Assembly (NCBI GenBank): GCA_024277525.1
Contig: JAJRUZ010000009.1
Location: 1 to 51,675 of the forward strand
Length of the DNA stretch: 51,675 nucleotides
Direction: 5' to 3'
Source of the DNA: Caldifarciminota bacterium
GTDB lineage: Bacteria > Hydrothermota > Hydrothermia > Hydrothermales > JAJRUZ01
A program made the translations under genes and the position numbers. The notes under the pieces are model-generated. The model ran no database searches and was not told where the DNA came from. It saw nothing but the letters and a program-made list of their open reading frames with translations. Positions 44,072 to 51,675 of this stretch are shown one piece after another. Numbering within the stretch: position 1 is the first letter of the stretch; the number at the start of each line of letters is the position of its first letter.

Positions 44072-45540
44072 TCCTATTATTCATTTTTTCTCTTGTAAAA
44101 ATAAATGAATATCCTTTACTTTTTTATCCGAACTTTGCTTCAAGCGATGACAGGTTTATTTATATTTCATCTTTAAACGGAATAGGTATTTTTAACAAAT
44201 ATAATTTCACATTTGAAAAAGGAATAATTTTTGATAAATCACCCCTCTTTGTCTTTCCCGACCCTTTTACGGGTGAAATATATGTATATTTCAAAGACGG
44301 AAATCTTTTTTCTTTTTATATGAATTCACCTCAATTTTTAACTCAAAAAGGATTTTTCCCGAATGCCCGCTCTTTTTCAATAACTCCCACTACCATTAAA
44401 ATAGAAGAAAGGAATAGAATAAAAATTTATGATAAGTTTTCAATGATTGAAACACAAAAGAATGAAAATTCTCTTATATGGTGGGGAAAAAGAAGCATTA
44501 TGAGTTTTAATGACCCGGAGATTTCTTTTCTTTCTCCGTTTTTTTATTATAATCAGGACGGCGAAAAAATTGATTACAAATTGATTTGTAAGGATAATGA
44601 CTATTATTATGTATGCACCAAAGGTGAGGGGGTTTTTGTTTATTCCAAAAATTTCTGGAGGAAAGAGGCAGAACTTAAAATAGGTCCCTCTGTTAAGGAG
44701 GTAAGAGTAATAAGTATTCTTGAAAACGGAGAAATAATAATAGCAGGAGTGAGTAAAGGATATGAAAATGGAATTGTTATCAAAAAAGGAAAAACATGGA
44801 GAAGATTTACAAAGTATCATTTCGGAATTGATGCAAAGTTTTTTTATTCGGGCTTCTCTTATAAAAATATTTCCATTCTGGGGGGCGAGGGAAAGGTTGT
44901 AATCTATAAGGACGGAAGATTCAAAACGATTGAAATTGAAAAATGGAATTTTTTACCCGTTTCAAGTCTGAATTATGAACAGCCCTTAATTTTTGCCTCA
45001 AACAGTGATGGATTATGGGTTTTTGATATTGATGGATTTTCAAAAGAAAAACTTATTGATAAAAATTCTGTTCTATCAGTGGAAATCTCAAATCATTATA
45101 TCTATGTCGGAGAAGAAAGGGGACTCTTTGTTATTGATAAAAGCAATAAAAAAATTTTTAAAGTAATTGACAAAAAACTCTATCTTGATGCTAAAATTAA
45201 AGATATAAAGAAAGACGATTCAAACAACTTTTGGGTTTTAACAGGGAAGGGACTTGTTATGATAAAGGAAAAAGATAAAAACTTTGAATTTTTTTACCCG
45301 GTGCCTTCTCTTTTTCATCCGATTTCTCTTGTTGATGGTTCAATGTTTATCCAGGGAAAGGAAATATTTATCGGAACTTATAAAAACGGCTTTATAATTT
45401 ATGATATAGAAAATGACAGATGGGATCATTTTACAGGAGATGAATCAATTTTAAAAAGAACGGTTTATACCTTTAATGCAAAAGGTGATACATTGTTTGT
45501 AGGAACGGATAACGGTATTTATGAATATAAATTGAAATAA
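44068..45540 (+). CDS. Beta-propeller-like protein of unknown function
   Basis: The 490-residue protein starts with TTG at 44068, overlapping the nnr stop as TTGA, and has a hydrophobic N-terminal segment. It consists of repeated beta units (IYVYFKDGNLFSFYM, YYYVCTKGEGVFVYSKN, LIFASNSDGLWVFDIDG, IYVGEERGLFVIDKS, LFVGTDNGIYEYKLK) like the propellers of hybrid sensors, but has no enzyme domain. It may be an envelope protein. It is coupled to the sugar transferase gene. Confidence 0.7.
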   Translation: MILLFIFSLVKINEYPLLFYPNFASSDDRFIYISSLNGIGIFNKYNFTFEKGIIFDKSPLFVFPDPFTGEIYVYFKDGNLFSFYMNSPQFLTQKGFFPNARSFSITPTTIKIEERNRIKIYDKFSMIETQKNENSLIWWGKRSIMSFNDPEISFLSPFFYYNQDGEKIDYKLICKDNDYYYVCTKGEGVFVYSKNFWRKEAELKIGPSVKEVRVISILENGEIIIAGVSKGYENGIVIKKGKTWRRFTKYHFGIDAKFFYSGFSYKNISILGGEGKVVIYKDGRFKTIEIEKWNFLPVSSLNYEQPLIFASNSDGLWVFDIDGFSKEKLIDKNSVLSVEISNHYIYVGEERGLFVIDKSNKKIFKVIDKKLYLDAKIKDIKKDDSNNFWVLTGKGLVMIKEKDKNFEFFYPVPSLFHPISLVDGSMFIQGKEIFIGTYKNGFIIYDIENDRWDHFTGDESILKRTVYTFNAKGDTLFVGTDNGIYEYKLK

Positions 45541-45551
45541 TGGGAGATAAA

Positions 45552-46142
45552 ATGGAAAGAATTGTAGCCCTTTTGATACTGATTTTTCTTTTCCCCTTTT
45601 TTTTATTTGTCATTCTTTTGATAATTTTAGAAAGTAAAGGAAGTCCCTTTTATGTTCAGGAAAGAATCGGAAAAGATAAGAGGAAATTTAAAATTTATAA
45701 ATTCAGGTCAATGTTTGTGAACTCGGATAAAAGGCTTGAAGAATATTTTAAAACAAATCCGATGGCAAAAGAAGAATGGGAAAAATACAGAAAATTGAAA
45801 ACTTATGACCCGAGAATTACCAAAGTCGGGAAATGGCTGAGAGCATACAGTTTGGATGAGCTTCCTCAATTGATAAATATTTTAAAAGGTGAAATGAGTT
45901 TTGTGGGCCCGAGACCCTATGTACCCGAAGAAGTAAAAAGGTTTTCAAAGGAGAATGAAATAATATTTAAAGTGAAACCGGGATTAACAGGACCGTGGCA
46001 AACAGGTGGAAGGAATAAATTAAGTTTTGAAGAAAGATTAAAAATAGAAACACAATATGTGAAAAAAAAGACACTTAAAGAAGATATTAAAATTCTCTTA
46101 AAAACATTTCCCTGTGTTTTAAAAAAGGATGGTGCTTTTTAA
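45552..46142 (+). CDS. Undecaprenyl-phosphate sugar transferase (short WcaJ/PglC-like)
   Basis: The 196-residue protein has one N-terminal membrane helix (about 5-25) and the monotopic phosphoglycosyltransferase core: PFYVQERIGKDKRKFKIYKFRSM, RAYSLDELPQLINILKGEMS, VGPRPYVPEE and KPGLTGPWQTGGRN. It starts a glycan on a polyprenyl-phosphate carrier. I chose MERIVALL at 45552, with GGGAG upstream, over an ATG at 45540. The protein kinase follows. Confidence 0.9.
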   Translation: MERIVALLILIFLFPFFLFVILLIILESKGSPFYVQERIGKDKRKFKIYKFRSMFVNSDKRLEEYFKTNPMAKEEWEKYRKLKTYDPRITKVGKWLRAYSLDELPQLINILKGEMSFVGPRPYVPEEVKRFSKENEIIFKVKPGLTGPWQTGGRNKLSFEERLKIETQYVKKKTLKEDIKILLKTFPCVLKKDGAF

Positions 46143-46150
46143 AAATATTT

Positions 46151-47545
46151 ATGAGAATCGGTAAATATGAGATTATTTCGGAAATTAAAAAAACGGGATA
46201 CACCCATGTTTTTAAAGCATATCATAGAGAACTTAAAAGACATTCCCTCTTAAAGTCAATATTAAAAAATTATCCTGAAGATTTAATAAAAAGGTTCAAA
46301 GAAGAAGCCAAGGTGCTTGCAGAAGTGGAGCATCCGGATGTTGTAAAAATATATGAAATTTTTGAAAAAGATAATAAGATATTTATTTCTCTTGAATGGA
46401 TTGATGGCTATGACCTCTCAAGATTAATTGAAATATGCGGTAAAATACCACCTGATATTGCTACTTACATTATCTATAAAGTTCTCGGAATCTTAGAGTA
46501 TGTACATAATAAAGGTATTATTCACAGAGATATAAAGCCTTCAAATATTCTTATTTCAAAAGACGGTTTTATAAAACTTACAGATTTCGGAATAGCAAAA
46601 AAAGAGGACTCTCCTGACTTAACCCAGCCGGGTGTTGTTATCGGGACACCCTATTATATGTCACCCGAACAGATAAAAGGGAAAGAACTTTCCCCTTCTT
46701 CTGATATTTTCTCCTTGGGTTGTGCCTTTTATGAAATGTTGACAGGTAAAAAAGCATTCCAGGGTAATGATACAACCGAGATTCTCTTAAAGATCGAAAA
46801 AGAAAATCCGGATTATTCCAGAAAAACACTTAAAGGAATTAATAAAAAATTGAAAAAAATATTGAAAAAATCCCTTTCAAAAAACATAAAAAAGAGATAT
46901 AAAAACGCAAGGGAATTCAAGAATGACATTCTTAAATATCTTGGTGAAAAAAAGATTTTAAAATTGGAAGAAGATTTTAAAAATTTTATAAATAAAAAAA
47001 TTTCAATCCTTGAAACCCAGACATTGGTAGGTGATTTCAAGAAAGAAGGAAAAAAATTTAGACTTATAAAAAAGGTCATATTTATTACACCGTTTATTCT
47101 TCTCTTACTTATCTGGCTTTCATTTAAGGCTTATGTCAATTTCTTTTTCCCTTCCCTTGACATACGAATTCCTTTTAAGGTTACCTCTTTAAAAATAAAT
47201 GAGAAATTTTACCCTGTTCCTTTTAAGGGAAGAATAAAGCCCGGAGTCAACAAAATAGAAATCATTGCCCCCTTTTATGTTTACAAAGGAATTTTAAATT
47301 TAAAACCCCGTCAAAATAAAAAAATTATAATTCCTTATAATGAAAAAGACAGTTTGATTTTCCATTTTAGGGGTAAAGGGGCTGTTTATGTAAATCATAA
47401 AAAAATAGGAGAAGATTCCGTTGATTATAGATTAAAACCTGCGGTTTCCTATCTTTTTGAGGTGATAAAAGACAAGGATACAGTGTTTAAATATTTTTTA
47501 CCGGATGTTAAAAAAGATGTTATATGGTTTCAAATGCTCTGGTAA
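46151..47545 (+). CDS. Membrane Ser/Thr protein kinase with extracytoplasmic PEGA-like domain
   Basis: The 464-residue protein has an N-terminal PknB-like kinase. Lys35 is in HSLLKSIL, GIIHRDIKPSNIL spans about 123-135, TDFGIAK about 144-150, and GTPYYMSPEQIKG about 165-177. The glycine-rich loop is degenerate (ISEIKKTGYTHVFKAYH lacks GxGxxG). One membrane helix lies at about 307-325, followed by a 130-residue beta domain outside (FKVTSLKINEKFYPVPFKG, KPAVSYLFEV) resembling a PEGA domain. It is coupled to the radical SAM gene by a 22-base overlap. Confidence 0.88.
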   Translation: MRIGKYEIISEIKKTGYTHVFKAYHRELKRHSLLKSILKNYPEDLIKRFKEEAKVLAEVEHPDVVKIYEIFEKDNKIFISLEWIDGYDLSRLIEICGKIPPDIATYIIYKVLGILEYVHNKGIIHRDIKPSNILISKDGFIKLTDFGIAKKEDSPDLTQPGVVIGTPYYMSPEQIKGKELSPSSDIFSLGCAFYEMLTGKKAFQGNDTTEILLKIEKENPDYSRKTLKGINKKLKKILKKSLSKNIKKRYKNAREFKNDILKYLGEKKILKLEEDFKNFINKKISILETQTLVGDFKKEGKKFRLIKKVIFITPFILLLLIWLSFKAYVNFFFPSLDIRIPFKVTSLKINEKFYPVPFKGRIKPGVNKIEIIAPFYVYKGILNLKPRQNKKIIIPYNEKDSLIFHFRGKGAVYVNHKKIGEDSVDYRLKPAVSYLFEVIKDKDTVFKYFLPDVKKDVIWFQMLW

Positions 47546-48693
47546 TTTTTTATCACAAAAAAAACAAATTCAGTTTTAATGCCCTTTTAGGTTCAATTGA
47601 AAAAAATGAAAAAATTTTAAAAAATTTTAAATTTTACTTTTTTAAAAATATAAAAAGTCTTTTAAACTCTCTTGATGAAATAACCGAAAGACATGAAAGA
47701 ATTATTGTCTGTTTTTCTCTTTTAACTCCTCAGATTTTTGAGATTGAAGAAATAATCGTTTTTTTAAAGAAAAAATATAAAAACAATCTCATTTTAATAG
47801 CAGGTGGTTCTCATCCCACAGGCTTACCAAAGGAGACTCTTGATATGGGTTTTGATTATGTTTTCAGATATGAAGCAGAGCAAAGTTTTCCTGAATTTTT
47901 GTTGAAAATAATTGACAGAGATGATATAAATATGGTTAAGGGTATTTTTTATAAAAAAGAAAACGGATATGTATTTACAGGAAAGCCTGATTTTGTTGAG
48001 ATAGACAAATTTCCTCCTTTTTCACAGAAATTTTATAAATTCGGACCCATAGAAATAACCAGGGGTTGTCCTTTTGTTTGTTATTATTGTCAGACACCGC
48101 ATATTTTCGGAGTAAAACCCAGACACAGGAGCATTGAAAGTGTATTGAAATATGTTGAAATTTTAAAAAAATACCGAAAAACGGACATAAGGTTTATTAC
48201 TCCGAGTGCTCTGGGATACGGTTCAGAAGACGGAAAAAAATTAAATTTAGAAGCAGTGTATAATTTATTGAAAGGAATCAGAAATATTTTAAAGGATGAA
48301 GGGAGGATATTTTTCGGTAGTTTTCCTTCGGAGGTAAGACCCGAGCATATAAATGAAGAATCAATAAGAATTTTAAAAAAATTTGTTAATAACAAAAATA
48401 TTGTGATAGGAGCGCAGACGGGCAGTGATTCACTTTTAAAAAAGATAAACAGAGGACATACTGTTCAGGACATCAGAAATGCGGTTAAAATTGCGAAAAA
48501 AGCTGGATTTGAGGTAAATGTAGATTTTATATTCGGTCTTCCTTATGAGACAGAGGAAGATATTGAATTAAGTATAGAATTAATGAAAGAATTGATTGAA
48601 ATGGGTGTAAGGATACATGCTCATACTTTTATGCCTTTGCCTCAGACCCCTTTTTTTGATAAAAATCCGGAAAAGGTAACAGGCAATTTATGA
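47524..48693 (+). CDS. B12-binding-like radical SAM protein, C-terminus interrupted by in-frame TGA
   Basis: The 389-residue protein has a cobalamin-binding-like N-terminal fold (IAGGSHPTGLPKETLDMGF, about 92-110). The SAM motif TRGCPFVCYYCQTPHIFG follows with cysteines 182, 186 and 189, then GSFPSEVRPE and VDFIFGLPYETEED. It resembles archaeal MJ_1487-type proteins of unknown reaction. After TGA at 48691 the same frame continues with family-typical C-terminal sequence (KFIGRYIPKGIIFGAWSRQ, then EKIAEIIKKKFGK) to TGA at 48790-48792. The true gene probably ends at 48792, with a nonsense mutation, readthrough or sequencing error at 48691. Confidence 0.8.
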   Translation: MVSNALVIFYHKKNKFSFNALLGSIEKNEKILKNFKFYFFKNIKSLLNSLDEITERHERIIVCFSLLTPQIFEIEEIIVFLKKKYKNNLILIAGGSHPTGLPKETLDMGFDYVFRYEAEQSFPEFLLKIIDRDDINMVKGIFYKKENGYVFTGKPDFVEIDKFPPFSQKFYKFGPIEITRGCPFVCYYCQTPHIFGVKPRHRSIESVLKYVEILKKYRKTDIRFITPSALGYGSEDGKKLNLEAVYNLLKGIRNILKDEGRIFFGSFPSEVRPEHINEESIRILKKFVNNKNIVIGAQTGSDSLLKKINRGHTVQDIRNAVKIAKKAGFEVNVDFIFGLPYETEEDIELSIELMKELIEMGVRIHAHTFMPLPQTPFFDKNPEKVTGNL

Positions 48694-48854
48694 AAATTCA
48701 TAGGAAGATACATTCCGAAAGGTATAATTTTCGGTGCTTGGAGTAGACAGGAAAAAATTGCAGAAATTATCAAGAAGAAATTCGGAAAATGAGTGAAATT
48801 GTTGCATTGTGATTATCACACGATTAAATTTTTGCGGGACAAACTGAAAAATGG

Positions 48855-48877
48855 GTTATTGTGCGGAATAACTTTTT
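48855..48877 (+). terminator. Possible weak intrinsic terminator
   Basis: GTTATT (48855-48860) pairs with AATAAC (48867-48872) around the loop GTGCGG, followed by TTTTT. It lies 62 bases after the extended radical SAM end and would end the long plus-strand operon. The stem is AT-rich and weak. Confidence 0.4.
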
Positions 48878-48975
48878 AATTTAAACGGCAAACACGGGGT
48901 AATGCTTAAAGTATAAAAACTAAAAATGAATTTTTCAGAAAAATAAACAAACCTACCGAACATTAATTTACTTTA

Positions 48976-51075
48976 TTACTTTAAAATTATTACCTTTATT
49001 TTCAAATCATTTTTAAATTTTACAAAATATTCTCCTCTTCTTAATCTTTTAACCTTTCTGCCTGTCGGAGTATAAATGGAAACATTTTTATTTTTTAAAT
49101 CAATGGCTGAAATGAATGTCGGGATGAAAAATGTATATCCTTTGTAAAATATTTCTACAGGTCCTAAGAAGCATACGATGTTGTTTCCTGAATAACCTTT
49201 TACTTTGTAAGAGTATAAGGTATTAGGTTTCACCTCCTTATCCAAGAAACTATTTTCCTTAACCCTTATTTTTTTGACCAATCTCCCGTTCTCTTTTTTT
49301 TCAATTTCCCATTCATTTATACTCTTGTAAGTCCTAAAGAGAAGCAATATTCCTTTTTCTGTTTGTTTAGCAATGATAAATTCCTCTTTCTCACCCAGTG
49401 AACTTAAAGTGTATGCAGCTCTCACATCGTAATCCAGACCGTAAGTGGTATCTGTCCAGCTGACAACTATTCTTGCACTTCCCGGACCGGGAGGATCTTT
49501 CCACCATATTGCATTAATTTGCCCCCAATTGGAAAATAAGACCGTATTGCTATCCGATGCATTCTCGGCTGTACCTTCTGGAAGATAAAAGGTGCTGAGA
49601 TTATTATAATCAGAAATAGTCACCACTGCATACCCATCTTTATAATAGGCAACCAATACATTTCCGTATACATCATTACCGGGGTACCCCCATCCCATGA
49701 AGATAGCATAAGGGATTCTTTCATCCGCAGTTGTGTAAGCCGGTGCATATTGGAATGTCCATGTGGCACCTTGATCATAAGAATAAGATGACAGAACGTC
49801 ATGATCAGAGGCAGAATACTCTCTTTGAAAAACAACCAACACACTTCCTCCGCCGTGAGAAGATGCAATGGATGCCTGATAACACGGATAATTTGCAGTA
49901 GAACCCTCATCATAAACAATTGTCTCGGTCCAAGTATTTCCGAAATCCGTAGATTTTGCTACAACTATTTTGTTCCTGTTTGCCCAATCATCTCCGTAAC
50001 TGTAAGATGCATATACAACTCCTTCAGAATTTGTAATATAAGGTTGAGCTCTCACCGAAATATCGGTCAGTGCTTCTCCAAAGCTCGTATGTATATCCCA
50101 TGTTCTTCCATGGTCCGTTGAGGTTCTCAAATGTATTGACATATCATCTCCGTACCTTGAAATAATTCCTTCGGGTTCATGGTATACTACATAATAATAA
50201 TTTGCTGTACCGTATTGATATTCAGCGGTTACCCAGGGTGAAAGGTCATTCTCAGAGTCATTGTCAATAGTATCTGCAGTTGTTATCCAACCTACTCCCG
50301 GATCGTATAATCCCACATAAATATCAGCATCCAGTCCTGAAATTGTGAAATCTGCGGTATAAGCGACTATTAAGCGATTATTATACCCTATATCACAGGC
50401 AAGGGACGGATCAGCAAAGTCCCATTGACTCGAAGTTTCGTAAAGTCCGGCATACCAATTCCAGCTTACAGCCCCGTTTGTTGAGTAATAAATATCAAGC
50501 CATGTTGTATCGGATTTCGGTCCTCTCACCAATGCAATATATAAATTACCGCTGCTATCAATCGTGATTGAAGGAACCTGTTCCGGTAATGTGGAATATG
50601 CTACTAATACATCGGAAGACCAGCCGACGCCACCTTCAACATTCAGGCGTGAATAAGGGGGAACCGAGGAAACAAATACTTGTAAAGGCTCCTTTAGGAC
50701 AACAGGATTTTTCTTCAGGGCTGCTGCTTCGAGTTCGGCGAGATTAATTTCAAGTTTATAAGCAAGAAGCACATTCTCAGGATTTTTCTTTAATCTTTCA
50801 AAAAGATCTTTAACATAATCCGATCTTGAAAAATACTTTATTTTTTTACCTTTTATTATTTCTTCAGATTTTCCGGTCGGCGGGAAATATTCAAACACAT
50901 CTTGGACTCTTCTCTCAAACTCTTTCAGTTTTTTCATCTTTTCGGAACAGGAAAGAGAAATCCAGATTTTTTTGAATTTTTCATAACCCGGTCCCTCACC
51001 CTCAAAATACACGCGCTTTTCATTACCTTTATATTTGAACACGCTTAATATTACTAATAAAACCATCCATTTCAT
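48976..51075 (-). CDS. Secreted Asp-box (sialidase-fold) protein with C-terminal sorting-like tail
   Basis: The 699-residue protein has a signal-like N-terminus and about 100 residues of helical region. A beta-propeller follows (about 140-560) with Asp boxes (STDHGRTWDI, STDFGNTWTE, SYDQGATWTF) and related STNGAVSWNW. BNR folds occur in sialidases and in many noncatalytic surface proteins, and no catalytic residues can be assigned. The C-terminal VSIYTPTGRKVKRLRRGEY region resembles a sorting domain. A consensus promoter and GGAGGAG precede it, so expression is probably high. Confidence 0.8.
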   Translation of the reverse strand: MKWMVLLVILSVFKYKGNEKRVYFEGEGPGYEKFKKIWISLSCSEKMKKLKEFERRVQDVFEYFPPTGKSEEIIKGKKIKYFSRSDYVKDLFERLKKNPENVLLAYKLEINLAELEAAALKKNPVVLKEPLQVFVSSVPPYSRLNVEGGVGWSSDVLVAYSTLPEQVPSITIDSSGNLYIALVRGPKSDTTWLDIYYSTNGAVSWNWYAGLYETSSQWDFADPSLACDIGYNNRLIVAYTADFTISGLDADIYVGLYDPGVGWITTADTIDNDSENDLSPWVTAEYQYGTANYYYVVYHEPEGIISRYGDDMSIHLRTSTDHGRTWDIHTSFGEALTDISVRAQPYITNSEGVVYASYSYGDDWANRNKIVVAKSTDFGNTWTETIVYDEGSTANYPCYQASIASSHGGGSVLVVFQREYSASDHDVLSSYSYDQGATWTFQYAPAYTTADERIPYAIFMGWGYPGNDVYGNVLVAYYKDGYAVVTISDYNNLSTFYLPEGTAENASDSNTVLFSNWGQINAIWWKDPPGPGSARIVVSWTDTTYGLDYDVRAAYTLSSLGEKEEFIIAKQTEKGILLLFRTYKSINEWEIEKKENGRLVKKIRVKENSFLDKEVKPNTLYSYKVKGYSGNNIVCFLGPVEIFYKGYTFFIPTFISAIDLKNKNVSIYTPTGRKVKRLRRGEYFVKFKNDLKIKVIILK

Positions 51076-51103
51076 AACATCTCCTCCGTTTTCAAACCAA
51101 AAA

Positions 51104-51132
51104 ATTATAAATTAAATTTTCAAATTTGTCAA
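51104..51132 (-). promoter_or_regulatory. Consensus promoter for the Asp-box protein
   Basis: On the minus strand TTGACA (51132-51127) and TATAAT (51109-51104) are perfect with a 17-base spacer. GGAGGAG lies 5 bases before the ATG at 51075. Confidence 0.8.
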
Positions 51133-51251
51133 GTCCGCGATTTTATTCAAAAATAATTTACCCGAAATTGGTTGGTTTCTTCAAAAATGGGGGTAATGAA
51201 AAAGGGGGGCCTCCCGGGGTAAAATACAGGTTTAAAAAGGAGGGAACCCCT

Positions 51252-51504
51252 ATGGTAACACAATTTCCTTCTTTTATTTTAACTTACAGTGAGCGAATGA
51301 AGTTAATAAAGTATAATGCGGATTTATACAGGAAAAGCAAGAAGAAGGAAAAAAAGAAATTCTGGATGAAATTTCAAGGATTACGGGTTTAAACAGGAAG
51401 TATGTTTCATATCTTTTGAGGAAGGCGGGAAAGGAAGTTCAAGTGAGGGTTCTTTGAAGGTGAGAGGGGATCCTGAGGTTAATAAGTTTGGAGCCTCCCT
51501 TGAT
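51252..51504 (+). pseudogene. Decayed transposase N-terminus
   Basis: An ATG at 51252 behind AAAGGAGGG opens SFILTYSERMKLIKYNADLY. After a frameshift near 51360 the continuation reads LDEISRITGLNRKYVSYLLR and ends at 51457. A further in-phase-looking piece (GDPEVNKFGASLD) runs to about 51504. The helix-turn-helix start matches integrase-core IS transposases, but the catalytic part is absent. It marks an old insertion. The last 170 bases of the window hold no clear gene. Confidence 0.5.
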
Positions 51505-51616
51505 TAGTGTGTAATTTTATATTCAAATTTTCTGTTGTGGAGACCCTATTTCAAAAGTTATTGAAAATCAATAACTTACAAAATCAAATGTCAAATACGG
51601 GTATAAATAATCAAAC

Positions 51617-51651
51617 TTGCATTTTTTATTTTTTGATGGTATTATATAATG
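51617..51651 (+). promoter_or_regulatory. Possible promoter at the right edge
   Basis: TTGCAT (51617-51622) and TATTAT (51640-51645) are 17 bases apart. An ATG at 51649 begins MQTRIRRTK and runs off the window, so it may be the start of a leaderless gene. Too little is visible to name it. Confidence 0.25.
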
Positions 51652-51675
51652 CAAACCCGAATCAGGCGGACAAAA

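Noticed and set aside
47524-48792. TGA as selenocysteine or a reassigned codon
   Set aside because: TGA is a normal stop in many genes here, the TGA is at the C-terminal end outside any active site, and no hairpin was seen after it.
48804-48816. TGTGATTATCACA as a CRP-like site
   Set aside because: The half-sites are three bases apart instead of six, and it lies after, not before, a gene.

Overview
The window comes from an AT-rich, Gram-negative-type (diderm) bacterium. LpxK and an LptF/G permease indicate a lipopolysaccharide outer membrane. An LVIVD-repeat surface protein and an Asp-box (sialidase-like) protein both end in short beta-rich tails of the kind used for type IX-like secretion. 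A protein disulfide oxidoreductase with two thioredoxin folds, a membrane pyrophosphatase and a very large activase/dehydratase fusion suggest an anaerobic, probably thermophilic lineage. My best guess is an uncultivated phylum of the FCB/WOR-3 kind; this is inference, since no rRNA gene is present. Several genes have a consensus -10 box only 5-10 bases before the start codon, so leaderless mRNAs look common, beside other genes with strong AGGAGG sites.

Layout. 1-1.5 kb: a noncanonical secreted amidohydrolase. 1.9-9.7 kb (minus): tRNA-Leu(GAG), rfbC, an outer-membrane/TPR protein, an FAD reductase and the 1363-residue activase fusion. 9.7-13.5 kb: lptF (plus) converging on a minus-strand envelope operon plsY-CaCA antiporter-lpxK. 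13.6-20.3 kb: tRNA-Ser(CGA), a LysW-like zinc ribbon, then namZ, an AAA ATPase, a frameshifted murU-like gene, a TlpA protein (minus) and an amgK-like kinase. The last part is a plausible MurNAc salvage locus. It is followed by an MNT/HEPN toxin-antitoxin pair whose HEPN toxin is wrecked. 20.4-23.4 kb: the LVIVD surface protein and the disulfide oxidoreductase.

23.5-30.7 kb (plus): the tightly coupled operon acyP-purL-glycosyltransferase-ftsK-rfbD. 30.7-37.5 kb (minus): the housekeeping operon speD-tlpA-prs-rplY-pth-hppA-pyrB-HEPN. SpeD carries an extra C-terminal GAF-like half, and the last gene is a HEPN protein with an intact RX6H motif. 37.6-48.8 kb (plus): an eleven-gene run of rsmI, a CDP-alcohol phosphatidyltransferase, ino1, tmk, ctpA, a zinc protein, nnr, a propeller protein, a sugar transferase, a Ser/Thr kinase and a radical SAM protein with an in-frame TGA near its end. 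The transferase-ino1 pair suggests inositol phospholipid synthesis. 49-51.7 kb: the Asp-box secreted protein and a decayed transposase start.

Most of the window is ordinary core metabolism. The unusual parts are the NamZ-MurU-AmgK salvage set with its broken murU, the two HEPN loci, the SpeD-GAF fusion, the inositol-lipid pair inside a diderm operon, palindromic GC-rich elements (one inside namZ) and several disrupted frames.
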